A stretch of 64,000 bases of DNA from Rhodococcus sp. 06-462-5 (GCF_002258315.1 NZ_NOYD01000018.1:124001-188000); one strand, 5' to 3'. Numbered from the stretch's first letter, positions 52,597-62,065 are shown. Translations and numbers: made by a program. The notes: generated by a model from the letters alone, not told the origin.

Positions 52597-54203
52597 GATG
52601 CATCCGTATCGAGAGCCCGCCGCTGACGCCGAAGTTCTGCACGTTGAATTTTGCCGCTGGGCGTCTTGGGGAGACGATCTACGAGGTGGACGCGGCGGGG
52701 GTAGGCGTGTGCGGCGTAGTGCGTCTTCACCCAGGTCTGGAATTCGGCGATGACAGCGTCGGTGCCCGAAACTCCCTCGGCAAGGACGATGTAGGCCTCG
52801 ACGACTTCACCTCGGACTTCGTCTGGCGCGGCGATGACCGCGCATTCGGTGACGTTCGGGTGACGCAGCAGGGTCGATTCGACGTCGAAAGGTCCGATGC
52901 GGTAGCCGGCCATGATGATGACGTCGTCGTCTCGGGACGAAAAACGAACGATACCGTTGGAGTCGATGCCGGCGGTGTCGCCGGTGGTGAAATAGATTCC
53001 GCCGCAACAGAATCGGTCACTCGGTGCCGTGGCACCGGCGTAACCGGTGAAGGTCATGAACGCACTGTCGGGGACGACGACGGCGAGCCTGCCCATGGTG
53101 CCCGGGGTTGCGGGTTCGTCGGTGTCGGCCTCGAGTACGGTCACGGTCCATCCGGGTAGGGCGGGTCCCATTGTGCCGTCGGTGATCTCGCGTTGCAGCT
53201 GAGGGTGGTGGGGGTAGCCGATGGGCATACCCAACTCGGTCTGACCGTAGTGGTCGTGTACCCGCAACCCGAGGGTCGAGGAGGCCCATTCGTTGACTTC
53301 GGGCGTGAGCGGTTCACCGGCACTGGACAACCGCTGCAGGGCGAGACCATCCGGTGGTGTGACCCCGGAAGCACGCAGGCCGCGGTATACGGTCGGGGCG
53401 GCGGCGAAGTCGGTGATCTTCAGATCGGCAAGGGTCGACCACGTGGACGCGGGAGAGAAGCCGCCCTGCAGAAGAACCGTTGGGATGCCTGCTGCGAGTG
53501 GTGCGACGACCGCGGTGTAGAGACCGTAGGCCCAGCCCGGGTCGGCACCGCACCAGAAGGAGCTGTCGGTGTCCGCACCGAGCCCGAACTCGAGATAGCT
53601 GACCCAGCCGGCTGCGTAGCGCACGGGATGGACGACGCCCTTGGGGGTTCCGGTAGTGCCGGAGGTGAACATATGCACCAACGGGGCGTCGCCCCCGACC
53701 GGGGTCGAGAAGACGGGTGAACTGGGCAGTAGATCGAGATGCGCGCGGATTCCGTCGGGACCGTCGTCGAGAACGACTGCGGTCCAGGGACCTTCGGGGA
53801 CTTTGTGTCGTTGATCTCGGTCGGTGAAGACCAGTGCCGCGGATGCTTCCGAGATCCTGGACCCGACAGCAGCTTCGGCGAATGCGGTGAACAGTGGCAC
53901 GTACACCGCGCCGACCCGCCAGATCCCCAGGATCACGCTGACCAGGTCGATGCTCTTACCCATCACGGTCGCGACACGATCGCCGGGGCCGATGCCCTGC
54001 TCACGGAGGTAGGACGCCACGCGCATCGACGATGCGGTCAGATCACCGTACGAATACATCACGTTCCCGTGCTCTTCCGTCACGATCGTCAGCGCGGTGC
54101 GGTCCTGGGAATGCCTGTCGCAGAGAAGATGTGCGATGTCTGCAGCGGGATCGGCATAGGTATCGAGGATCTCGCTGATGCGCAGATCGACGTCGAGTGG
54201 CAT
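52593..54203 (-). CDS. AMP-forming acyl-CoA synthetase (acetyl/propionyl-CoA-synthetase-like)
   Basis: This 536-residue adenylate-forming enzyme has H-M-F-T-S-G-T-T-G-T-P-K-G (about 173-185), D-H-Y-G-Q-T-E-L-G and the C-terminal Lys in K-T-P-S-G-K-I-Q-R. The length and W-Y/Y-G-Q-T-E type motif are closer to medium-chain or propionyl-CoA-type ligases than to fatty-acid ligases. It is the first gene of the operon; GTACCC repeats just upstream are a likely TetR site. Confidence 0.87.
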   Translation of the reverse strand: MPLDVDLRISEILDTYADPAADIAHLLCDRHSQDRTALTIVTEEHGNVMYSYGDLTASSMRVASYLREQGIGPGDRVATVMGKSIDLVSVILGIWRVGAVYVPLFTAFAEAAVGSRISEASAALVFTDRDQRHKVPEGPWTAVVLDDGPDGIRAHLDLLPSSPVFSTPVGGDAPLVHMFTSGTTGTPKGVVHPVRYAAGWVSYLEFGLGADTDSSFWCGADPGWAYGLYTAVVAPLAAGIPTVLLQGGFSPASTWSTLADLKITDFAAAPTVYRGLRASGVTPPDGLALQRLSSAGEPLTPEVNEWASSTLGLRVHDHYGQTELGMPIGYPHHPQLQREITDGTMGPALPGWTVTVLEADTDEPATPGTMGRLAVVVPDSAFMTFTGYAGATAPSDRFCCGGIYFTTGDTAGIDSNGIVRFSSRDDDVIIMAGYRIGPFDVESTLLRHPNVTECAVIAAPDEVRGEVVEAYIVLAEGVSGTDAVIAEFQTWVKTHYAAHAYPRRVHLVDRLPKTPSGKIQRAELRRQRRALDTDAS

Positions 54204-54212
54204 GACAACCTC

Positions 54213-54254
54213 CTGGGTACTAATGGCTATCTGCGCGTACCCAGCAAAGTACCC
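54213..54254. promoter_or_regulatory. candidate TetR operator (CTGGGTAC / GTACCCAG repeats)
   Basis: CTGGGTAC (54213-54220) and GTACCCAG (54237-54244) form a perfect 8-bp inverted repeat. A third GTACCC lies at 54249-54254 in the word AGTACCCGA. The region lies between the ligase operon and the divergent TetR gene. AGTACCCGA recurs at about 55038-55046 ahead of the CocE-type gene, so one regulator could serve both. Confidence 0.55.
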
Positions 54255-54325
54255 GACGGATAGCGAATTGACAACGACACGATTCGGCTGATGCCCGAGG
54301 CGAAGGCCTGTGGGACACTTCGGTC

Positions 54326-54946
54326 ATGCCTGCCACCCCTGCTTCGCGCAGTGCCGCGACGGCTCGCACGCCGCGACGTCGGAGAGTGGACGTTGCGCGG
54401 CGCGAACTTCTCGTGCAGCAGATCGAGGACATTTTCCTGTCCGAGGGGTTCATGTCGGTCACGATGGCGGAGCTCACCGAGCGGTTGCACTGCTCGAAGG
54501 CGACCCTGTACAGCGTGGCGACCACCAAAGAGCAGCTCGTGGTTCTGGCCACGAAAAAGTTCTTCGGATCCTCGGCCGAGGCCATCGAGATCGCCGTGGC
54601 GGCGCAGGATGATCCGAGGGAACAGATTACGACGTACCTCGGGGGCGTGGCGGATGCGATGCGCCGCAACTCGCGCGCGTTCTACGCCGACATGATCGGT
54701 TTCGAGCCGACGGCAGAGATCTATCGGCGCAACACCGAGAAAGCCGCGGAGCGGGTGCGTGAGCTGATCGACGGCGGTATTGCCGACGGCGTGTTCTCCG
54801 CGCGCGACGGCGTCTTCGCCTCTCAGTTGGTTGCTTTGGCCATCGAGGGTGTGCAGTCGGGGGTTCTCCTCGATCGAACCGGCCTGTCCGCCGCCGACGC
54901 CTTCGCTGAACTCGGCCATCTGCTCCTCAATGGACTCCTACGCTGA
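54326..54946 (+). CDS. TetR-family transcriptional regulator
   Basis: This 206-residue protein has a basic Arg-rich N-terminal arm, a TetR HTH (F-M-S-V-T-M-A-E-L-T-E-R-L-H-C-S-K-A-T-L-Y) at about 45-68 and a helical ligand domain. In TetR proteins the recognition helix usually ends in L-Y-x-H/Y-F; here L-Y-S-V-A. It is divergent from the acyl-CoA ligase operon and upstream of the CocE hydrolase, and probably represses one or both until an acyl-CoA or ester ligand appears. Confidence 0.87.
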   Translation: MPATPASRSAATARTPRRRRVDVARRELLVQQIEDIFLSEGFMSVTMAELTERLHCSKATLYSVATTKEQLVVLATKKFFGSSAEAIEIAVAAQDDPREQITTYLGGVADAMRRNSRAFYADMIGFEPTAEIYRRNTEKAAERVRELIDGGIADGVFSARDGVFASQLVALAIEGVQSGVLLDRTGLSAADAFAELGHLLLNGLLR

Positions 54947-55167
54947 CGGCAGAAGTTCGCGTCGAGAACGGGTCCAGAATTCTTACAGTCGAAAAGGTCC
55001 ACGCGACCCCTCGAGAGGGTACGTTTCATATCGTCTGAGTACCCGATAGAGTTTCGCGACGCGGTGCGACGACAGAACGGTCCGGACAGTACGTTTTTCG
55101 GATCGAACCCACTGGGTGGTGTCCGCCACCGTTGACTGCAATGGTCGAGACTGCGAAAGAGGATCGA

Positions 55168-56844
55168 ATGAGCCCAGCGACAATAGAATTCGACGTGTCT
55201 GTCCCCATGCGAGACGGTGTCGTCTTGCGGGCCGACATCTACCGCCCCGCCGGCGACGGGCCATGGCCCGTGCTGCTCCAGCGCACCCCGTACGACAAGC
55301 AGATGCCGTTACTGGTTTCGAGTTTGCTCGATACGCTCAAAGCGGTACAACGCGGCTATATCGTCATCCACCAAGACACTCGGGGCCGTTACAAGTCGGA
55401 CGGGGAGTGGCTTCCCTGGGCGTTCGAGCGTACAGATGGATACGACACCGTCGAATGGGCCGCGACGATCCCCGGCAGCAACGGCCGGGTGGGAATGTTC
55501 GGCGCCAGCTACACAGGCAACACACAGTGGGCCGCTGCCGTCGCCAATCCGCCGCATCTCGCCGTGATTGCACCGCAGTTGACATGGAGCGAACCCACTG
55601 ACGGCATCTTCTATCGAGGTGGCGCACTCGAAATTGGACTCAACCTGTACTGGTCGCTGGCGCAGTCTCTTTCGCACTATCCCAAGTCCAGCACAAGCGT
55701 CGACGATCTTCTTGCCAAGGTCGGCACCACAATCTATGACCTGGACCACCTCGCCGACGAGACCTACTGGGAACTTCCCTCCGGCGCTTCTCCTGCCCTC
55801 GCGCGAACGGGCCTGCCGGACATCGGAACCCAACGCGGTCTCCGTGATGAAGCCAGCATCGACGAAGCACGCGTCGCCGGGCGCCACGGGGACGTGACTG
55901 TGCCGTCGTTGAACGTTTCCGGATGGTTCGATGTCTTCCAGCAAGGGTCTCTGGACAACTTCGTCGACGCCAGACAGCAGGGTCTGACCAGTAGGTTGAT
56001 CGTCGGCCCGTGGGCACATACCAGCCACTTGAGTACCGTCCCAGGACATCTCGGCGACGTCTACTACGGCCTCGGGTCCCTCCCACCCAGCCCCGACGGA
56101 ACTATGACCGGGATCGAGCTCGACTGGTTCGACCATTTCCTCGCCGACAAGCCCGCAGATGTCGCACACGAATCCGGTGTCGATATTTTTGTCATGGGAA
56201 TCAACGAATGGCGCCACGAGGAAACATGGCCCCTGGACAGAGCCCGTGCCACCGCGTTCTATCTTCACCCCGATGGAGGGTTGTCGGTGTCGGCACCCAC
56301 CGTTCTCGAGTCCGCGTCGACCTACACCTACGATCCCGCAGACCCGGTGACCACCACCGGCGGTCCGCTTGTCATGGCTGGCTCCTACCCTGCGGGTGCC
56401 TTCGATCAAGCGAAGGTCGAGGCACGTGACGACGTCCTCGTCTACACCTCCGAACCACTCACCGAAGATCTCGAAATCACCGGACGAGTCGCGGCTTCGA
56501 TCTTTGCGTCCACCGACGGCCCGTCGACCGACTGGGTGGTGCGTCTCTGCGACGTCGACGAAGACGGGCGCTCACTCAACATCGTCGACGGCATCACCCG
56601 CGTCACTACCGAAAACGGCCGAGTCAACGAACACGAAATAGACCTCTGGTCTACAAGCATTGTCATTCGAACCGGACACCGACTCCGCGTCCAGGTCACC
56701 TCGAGCAACTTTCCCCGCTGGGACCGGAACCTCAACACCGGCGAGGACCCCACCACCGGTACAACGACTCGAGTCGCCCACCAAATCGTCCACCACGACA
56801 CCACACGTCCTTCACGCCTCATCTTGCCCGTCATTCCAGCCTGA
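55168..56844 (+). CDS. CocE/NonD-family serine hydrolase (X-Pro dipeptidyl-peptidase fold)
   Basis: The 558-residue protein has an N-terminal alpha/beta-hydrolase domain with Ser114 in F-G-A-S-Y-T-G and Q-D-T-R-G-R-Y-x-S-D-G near 69-79, a helical cap, and a C-terminal jelly-roll (about 375-558) ending in the usual S-S-N-F-P-R-W-D-R-N. Family members cleave cocaine, glutaryl-7-ACA and other esters or amides. I chose ATG 55168 because AAAGAGGA stands ahead of it and the domain begins there; ATG 55141 is possible. There is no signal peptide. Confidence 0.88.
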   Translation: MSPATIEFDVSVPMRDGVVLRADIYRPAGDGPWPVLLQRTPYDKQMPLLVSSLLDTLKAVQRGYIVIHQDTRGRYKSDGEWLPWAFERTDGYDTVEWAATIPGSNGRVGMFGASYTGNTQWAAAVANPPHLAVIAPQLTWSEPTDGIFYRGGALEIGLNLYWSLAQSLSHYPKSSTSVDDLLAKVGTTIYDLDHLADETYWELPSGASPALARTGLPDIGTQRGLRDEASIDEARVAGRHGDVTVPSLNVSGWFDVFQQGSLDNFVDARQQGLTSRLIVGPWAHTSHLSTVPGHLGDVYYGLGSLPPSPDGTMTGIELDWFDHFLADKPADVAHESGVDIFVMGINEWRHEETWPLDRARATAFYLHPDGGLSVSAPTVLESASTYTYDPADPVTTTGGPLVMAGSYPAGAFDQAKVEARDDVLVYTSEPLTEDLEITGRVAASIFASTDGPSTDWVVRLCDVDEDGRSLNIVDGITRVTTENGRVNEHEIDLWSTSIVIRTGHRLRVQVTSSNFPRWDRNLNTGEDPTTGTTTRVAHQIVHHDTTRPSRLILPVIPA

Positions 56845-57259
56845 CCGCAAAGCCACCGACGGGGATCGCTGCACGCTCATGCACCCGTCGCGGACATTTG
56901 GGAACTCGACGAGTCGATCGCGACGCGCCGTGAAGGCTTGTACGCAAGGGGATTTGAAAAACCGAAACTCGGTGGCGGAGTCCGTTTGCGTGTCGGCTTC
57001 GACGTGCGGGTCTGTACGGATGCCGCCGCTCTTGCCGGGTGGTGCATCCGATCCTGCGGGTCTGCAGCAGCGGACTCTCACCGTTGCACGCAACCGCCGT
57101 GTCGGCACGGCGGAGTCTGTCGGGATCGCCACTGGACCGGGGAATGGCTTTTCGTCATGAGCGAAACGGCTCGTGCAGATCTGGATCCAAGAATGGGCAG
57201 GACGGCAGCAGCCATCGGCTGAATGCCACTATGCAATCTGCTCAATGCAGCGCATACTG
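56845..57259. other. 415-bp region without a supported gene
   Basis: Only short frames without motifs or ribosome-binding sites are present between the CocE-type hydrolase and the HxlR box. No clear hairpin follows the hydrolase gene. Confidence 0.35.
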
Positions 57260-57276
57260 ACTATCGTTTTGATAGT
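57260..57276. promoter_or_regulatory. HxlR-type operator
   Basis: ACTATC-N5-GATAGT is a perfect 6-bp inverted repeat with the same 17-bp geometry as the site at 1591-1607 (ACTACC-N5-GGTAGT). It lies 37 bp ahead of the thioesterase gene whose operon contains an HxlR regulator, so autoregulation is likely. Confidence 0.7.
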
Positions 57277-57312
57277 TACGCACTGGCGTGTTGCCACTTC
57301 TGAAGGACGGAC

Positions 57313-57816
57313 ATGACAACCGAAATAGAACAACGCTCGCAGACTTTCACCTGGACGCCTCCGAAATCGGTTCTGCGAGAGGCATCGCAGATGAGCGGGC
57401 TCGAGGTGATGAGGGCTCTGGCGGCGGGTGAGTTGCCACCGCCACCGATCGCGGTTCTGATGCAGTTCGATCCCGTTGAGGTCGAGGACGGCACCGTGGT
57501 GTTCGAGTGCACTCCGTCCGAGGCGCACTACAACCCCATCGGCACTGTGCACGGCGGTCTCGCGTGCACTCTGCTCGATACAGTGATTGCCTGCGCGGCG
57601 CACACCACGCTGCCTGCCGGAACCGGGTACACATCGATCGACCTGAACGTCAGCTATCTCAGAGGCATACTCGATTCGAGTGGGCCGTTGATCGCCACTG
57701 GAACCGTCGTCAAACGAGGATCCCGAGTCATCTTCGCAGAAGGTTCCATAGTCGACAAGGACGGTAATGTCGTAGCCACCGGGACGAGTTCCCTGCTGGT
57801 CATACCCCCTGGGTGA
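57313..57816 (+). CDS. PaaI-type hotdog-fold thioesterase
   Basis: The 167-residue hotdog protein has the PaaI/4HBT signature N-P-I-G-T-V-H-G-G-L-A-C-T-L-L-D (about 75-90) and T-S-I-D-L-N-V-S-Y-L-R near 110. It hydrolyses acyl- or aryl-CoA esters and often relieves CoA trapping in aromatic catabolism. It is followed within 4 bp by the HxlR gene and then by the aldo/keto reductase. Confidence 0.87.
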   Translation: MTTEIEQRSQTFTWTPPKSVLREASQMSGLEVMRALAAGELPPPPIAVLMQFDPVEVEDGTVVFECTPSEAHYNPIGTVHGGLACTLLDTVIACAAHTTLPAGTGYTSIDLNVSYLRGILDSSGPLIATGTVVKRGSRVIFAEGSIVDKDGNVVATGTSSLLVIPPG

Positions 57817-57819
57817 CAC

Positions 57820-58392
57820 ATGCCGAGCAGCAGTTTCGACAGCATGGGTTGCCCTATCGCCGGCGCGCTCGAACAGGTCGGTGAATGGTGGACTCTGCTG
57901 ATCCTGCGTGATGCGCTCGATGGGTTCAGTCGTTTCGACGAGTTCGAGCGCAATCTCGGTATCGCGCCGAACATGTTGACGCGCAGGCTCAAATCGTTGG
58001 TCGACGCTGGATTGCTGGAACGTCGGCAATACAGCGACCGTCCGCCTCGCTTCGAGTACGTACCGACTGCCCGTGGCCGAGAACTCACCCCGGTGATCAT
58101 CGCGCTCTATGCCTGGGGCAACAAGCACGTCGACGACGATGATCGTGCGGTCGTATTGGTGGACGAGGCGGGGGAGACCATCGACCCGGTATTCGTGGAC
58201 CGTCGAACTGGTCGCACTCTGGCAGAGAGCAAGGCGCAGTTCGTATCCGGGCCGAAAGCGTCCGAGTTCTTGCGGAAACGACTCGACACCACTCAGCGTG
58301 CGCAACGTCGGTCCCGCAGCCGCGACGTGGCCGTTGCACTCGAACCCGCCGACAGGCTCGAATCGAGACCGATGACACCGCCGACGTCCTGA
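57820..58392 (+). CDS. HxlR-family regulator with C-terminal extension
   Basis: The 190-residue protein has the HxlR N-terminal Cys in M-G-C-P-I-A, W-W-T-L-L-I-L-R-D-A, R-F-D-E-F and N-M-L-T-R-R-L-K-x-L, then about 75 extra residues: a short domain with E-A-G-E-T-I-D-P-V-F-V-D and a basic tail. Most HxlR proteins end near 120 residues, so the tail may sense a ligand. It is the second gene of the operon and has the palindrome at 57260-57276 upstream. Confidence 0.86.
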   Translation: MPSSSFDSMGCPIAGALEQVGEWWTLLILRDALDGFSRFDEFERNLGIAPNMLTRRLKSLVDAGLLERRQYSDRPPRFEYVPTARGRELTPVIIALYAWGNKHVDDDDRAVVLVDEAGETIDPVFVDRRTGRTLAESKAQFVSGPKASEFLRKRLDTTQRAQRRSRSRDVAVALEPADRLESRPMTPPTS

Positions 58393-58409
58393 CAGAAAGA
58401 GACCGAGTC

Positions 58410-59360
58410 ATGACCACGACCGACCTCACATCCATGCTCCGACGGCAACTGCGCCCAGCGTTGTTGGGAACGGGCAACTTCGGCGGCATTGCCGGAACTG
58501 TTGCTCCCGGTGTCGGCCTGGACGCTGCGCGCGCGACCACGATCATGGATCACGCGGTCGAGGTCGGCATCACGGTGTTCGACACCGCGGACATCTACGC
58601 CCAGGGCGCAAGCGAACGAATTGTCGGTGAGTGGGTGCGTGCGCACCCGGACGCGGATGTACTGATCCAAACGAAGGCCGGTAACACTGCCACCGGCCCA
58701 AACCTGTCACCCGAGCACGTCGTGGGACGCTTGCAGCGCAGTATCGATACGCTCGGCCGCGTCGACCTGTTTCTCTCCCACCGTGTCGATCCGGATACAC
58801 CGTGGAAGGACTCGTTGCCGGTATTCAGCCGGGCCGTGGAGGACGGCACGATTCGCGCCTACGGCGTCTCCAACGTCACCGCTACCGATCTGACCGAGGT
58901 TTTGCACACCGCGGACAAATTAAGCCTCGTTCGGCCGGCTCTGGTGCAGAACGAATACTCCTGGCTCACCCGACGCGACGATCCCGAACTGCTCCCTATC
59001 GTGGAGGCCGAAGGCCTGCTCTACACGCCGTACTCACCGTTGGCGAACGGGCTTCTCGCCGGCCGGTACAGCAACGGTGAGCGTCCCGGTCACGGTGACC
59101 GTGCGAGTATCGCGTCGGGCACCGCGCACCTTCTCGACGACCCCCGCGCACAGTTTCGTCTGCGCGCGTTCGATGACGTGGCTGCCCAGTACGGACTCGA
59201 ACCGGCCTCACTCGCGTTGGCATGGGTCATGCACCAACCCCAGATCGCCGCCCCGATCATTTCCGTCAGCCGCGACGAGCAGTGGTCCGCGGCATGGGCT
59301 GCCAATCAATTCGTCTGGACACCGGAAGTCGACCTTGCCCTGAACCAAATCCCTGAATGA
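58410..59360 (+). CDS. aldo/keto reductase
   Basis: This 316-residue AKR barrel has the catalytic tetrad in place: Asp58 (F-D-T-A-D), Tyr63 (D-I-Y-A-Q-G), Lys89 (Q-T-K-A-G) and His124 (L-S-H-R-V-D). Q-N-E-Y-S and the C-terminal NADPH site P-I-I-S-V-S-R follow. It reduces an aldehyde or ketone with NADPH. As last gene of the HxlR operon it may detoxify a carbonyl compound, which fits HxlR regulators that sense electrophiles. Confidence 0.88.
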   Translation: MTTTDLTSMLRRQLRPALLGTGNFGGIAGTVAPGVGLDAARATTIMDHAVEVGITVFDTADIYAQGASERIVGEWVRAHPDADVLIQTKAGNTATGPNLSPEHVVGRLQRSIDTLGRVDLFLSHRVDPDTPWKDSLPVFSRAVEDGTIRAYGVSNVTATDLTEVLHTADKLSLVRPALVQNEYSWLTRRDDPELLPIVEAEGLLYTPYSPLANGLLAGRYSNGERPGHGDRASIASGTAHLLDDPRAQFRLRAFDDVAAQYGLEPASLALAWVMHQPQIAAPIISVSRDEQWSAAWAANQFVWTPEVDLALNQIPE

Positions 59361-59497
59361 GGACGAATTCTCAGGCAGTGGATGTGGCTGGACGGACTCG
59401 ATCTGGGCGGTGTGGCCCGTGATAGTAGACATTGACCCCGCGTAGATCAGGGTTTCCACTTCTGGGCCAGTGAGTCCAGGTTGTGGCCGGCCGTTGT

Positions 59498-60225
59498 TCA
59501 GCGCGCCCTTCCAGTGAGCCGGTGCGGGTCGGAGATGAGCACGCTTTTGCCTTCGACGCGCAGCCAGCCACGGTGCGTGAAGTCGGCGAGCGCTTTGTTC
59601 ACGGTTTCGCGTGAGGCACCCACTAGTTGGGCGATCTTTTCTTGTGTCAGGTCGTGCGTGACGCGTACCGCGCCGGCCTCGGGATGCCGAAGCGTTGTGC
59701 GAGCTCAAGCAGCGTCTTAACGACTCGGCCGAGGACGTCGGTGGAGATGAGGTCGGCGAGGTTGTTGTTGGTGCGGCGCAGGCGTCGAGCCAGTACGCGT
59801 AGCAGCTGGTAAGCGATGTCAGGCCGCCGATTCATCCACGACTCGAGAGCGTCGCGGTCCATGCTTGCGGCATAGACCGCGGTGACCGTGATGGCGGTGG
59901 AGGTACGGGGGCCCGGATCGAAAATCGTCAGCTCACCGAACATGTCCGAAGGGCCCATGATGGCCAGCAGGTTCTCGCGGCCGTCCGGGGATCGGCGGCC
60001 GAGCTTGATCTTGCCGGAGACGATGATGTAGAGCCGGTCGCCCGGATCGCCTTCGGTGAACACCACGTGCCCGCGAGGGAAATCGACAGGCGCAAATTGC
60101 CCGGTCAACGCTGCAACTGCTGAAGGCTCGATACCTTTAAATATGCCTGCCCGTAGAAGGGGCGACCCACAGGCAGGGGCGACCCTCAGGAGCCAAGTCG
60201 GGTGACTGGTTTGCTTCAACCCCAA
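59498..60225 (-). pseudogene. crp: cyclic-AMP receptor protein (CRP/FNR family), frameshifted
   Basis: The cNMP-binding part ([34 protein letters not shown]) and hinge are intact and closely resemble mycobacterial CRP. The frame breaks at 59681-59683: one C is missing in C-C-C-G-A-G. The other frame resumes with [20 protein letters not shown] and ends L-T-G-R-A-R-stop like CRP. As written the DNA-binding helix is lost. The N-terminus also carries about 25 unusual residues before L-R-A-G-I-F. It could be a pseudogene copy or a base error. Confidence 0.82.
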
Positions 60226-60973
60226 CGTCTGTAGAACACGCGGTCACGCAGTCGCGTCTCCGGCCACGTCTAGGCGGATGTTAACCATCGCAACGACGCG
60301 GACTGAGTTGGATCTATGTTTTCCGTCCCCCGACAATCTAACCACCCGTGGTTTGTGTTTCGCCTCAGGCCGACTGCTTCGCTTCGCATAGTCATCACTC
60401 TCTTGCCAAGCACCGGCCATGTCCTGGACACCGGGCCTCGTTCATTCATTCGGATTAATCTGTCGGCACGCGTATCGATACCGAGTTGGGCGCGGTGTTG
60501 GTGACTACGACCGAGCAAACGGTGTGAGATCTGGTGAAGCGCCCGGGGCTCGGTGATGCCGAGGGTGAGGTATAGCCGGCGGCGGAGCAGTTGTATCGGC
60601 GGTGCGATCCAGAGGTGTTGGCCGAGATCGCCGGGGCTCTAAAGATGCGAACGACGTTGGTGCGGTTGCAGGATCGGTTGGCGGAGCGCGGCTAGATCTC
60701 GGCGACTTTGGGACCGGTCGTTTGCAAGTTCCCCTAGTGCGGATTCAGATGAGACGGCACTTCAACTTGTCGAAGTTGACGGCGACGCGGACCTGTAGGC
60801 CTCTGCCACGACGTGATTGTCCGACTTGTGCGGGCTGCCTGTTGTGAAGTCCGACCACTATAGTCAGGCCGTGGTGGAATTTCGGCGATGTTCTGCAGCG
60901 TTGCGCTCGTAGCTTGGTCAGACCATGAATAGAGTGTCGAACCAACGCTAGGCAAATTTAGGAGGAGGCATGT
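60226..60973. other. 748-bp degenerate region ahead of the ABC-three-component cassette
   Basis: No intact gene is visible. At about 60498-60694 a rightward frame reads as protein between in-frame stops (P-G-L-G-D-A-E-G-E-V, stop, Q-L-Y-R-R-C-D-P-E-V-L-A-E-I-A-G-A-L-K-M), a remnant of an unidentified gene. The 3' part (60700-60960) turns AT-richer and ends with the AGGAGGAGG ribosome site of the next gene. This may be the edge of a horizontally acquired segment. Confidence 0.45.
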
Positions 60974-62065
60974 ATGACGACTGGTATGGCCGGCGTCGAT
61001 CTCTCTCACCTTCCCAGGCCCGCTGTCGGCAAGGCGTCGACACACGGAGGTCCTCCGGTTCCACCTGCACAACGGATCTATTTTTACTCAAGCGGTGACT
61101 GGGAGGACTTTATTGCCGAGTGGGCGCGTGGCCTGGAAGATAGCTATGTTCAGATTAAACGGCTTGGTGGCACCGGAGATCAAGGGATCGACGTGGCAGC
61201 TTTCAAGACAGAGTTTGGTCTTGAGGGGGCATGGGATTGCTTCCAGGGTAAGCATTACGCTCGAGAGCTGAGGCCTGCTGACGCTTACCCGGAAATGCTC
61301 AAAGTGTTTCTCCACGTCGACGCGCAGGACTATGTCATGCCGGATAGCTATCAGTTCCTCGCGCCGAAAGGTTGTGGCGGGACACTTAACCGACTACTTA
61401 GCAAACCAACTAAGCTACGCGCACAATTCATTGCGGCATTGGACGCAGCGGGAACTTTGACAAAGGAAATAGACGCCGATGTGCTGCTCCGCATCCGACT
61501 CCTCTCGGCGGAGACAGACTTCTCCATGTTTAGGTCGATAGAGCTGCTTGATGCCTTGGAGACACATTCAAGAACGAAATACCATCATGGGCGGTTTGGT
61601 GGACCGGTGCTAACTCGATCTGAGGTTGCCCAGCCCCCGAGCAAGCTCGGCTTGCACGAGACCAACTATGTAGTTGAGTTACGTAACGTCTATGCTGAAG
61701 CGTGCGCAGACGACCTCAGCGACGGAAATCTACTTGCTGAGCATCCGAAGTTCGGTGACCATTTCAAGCGCCAACGTCTTAGCTTCTATTCTGCGGAGGC
61801 GCTACGCATGGACGTGCGCGATTCCGTACCGGATGGAACGTTTGAATCATTGCAGGGCGATGTGCATGCCGGAGTTATTGAGATTGTGGACGCTGAGCAT
61901 AGTTCTGCAATGTTCCGACTGACAGCGGCACTAAACCAAGCAACGTTGCTCGACCTCAGCGCGCATGCCCTGGTGTCTGTGGCCCGACCGGAGGATCGCA
62001 AGGGCATATGCCACCAGCTTGCGAATGACTCTCGCTTGGAGTGGGCGCGGGGGGCAAGGTCGTGA
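60974..62065 (+). CDS. ABC-three-component system effector with Mrr-like nuclease domain
   Basis: The N-terminal domain of this 363-residue protein fits the PD-(D/E)XK restriction-endonuclease fold of Mrr type: Y-V-Q-I-K-R-L-G-G-T-G-D-Q-G-I-D-V (Asp73), then C-F-Q-G-K-H-Y (Gln91, Lys93), giving the D-x(n)-Q-x-K catalytic set. The C-terminal half (about 120-363) is typical of effectors that dock onto the middle component. AGGAGGAGG precedes ATG 60974. It overlaps the next gene by 4 bp. Codon use is less GC-rich than in the rest of the window. Confidence 0.78.
   Translation: MTTGMAGVDLSHLPRPAVGKASTHGGPPVPPAQRIYFYSSGDWEDFIAEWARGLEDSYVQIKRLGGTGDQGIDVAAFKTEFGLEGAWDCFQGKHYARELRPADAYPEMLKVFLHVDAQDYVMPDSYQFLAPKGCGGTLNRLLSKPTKLRAQFIAALDAAGTLTKEIDADVLLRIRLLSAETDFSMFRSIELLDALETHSRTKYHHGRFGGPVLTRSEVAQPPSKLGLHETNYVVELRNVYAEACADDLSDGNLLAEHPKFGDHFKRQRLSFYSAEALRMDVRDSVPDGTFESLQGDVHAGVIEIVDAEHSSAMFRLTAALNQATLLDLSAHALVSVARPEDRKGICHQLANDSRLEWARGARS

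Noticed and set aside
60602..60847. possible small gene ahead of the defence cassette
   Set aside because: It overlaps the degenerate stretch in another frame and shows no motif.
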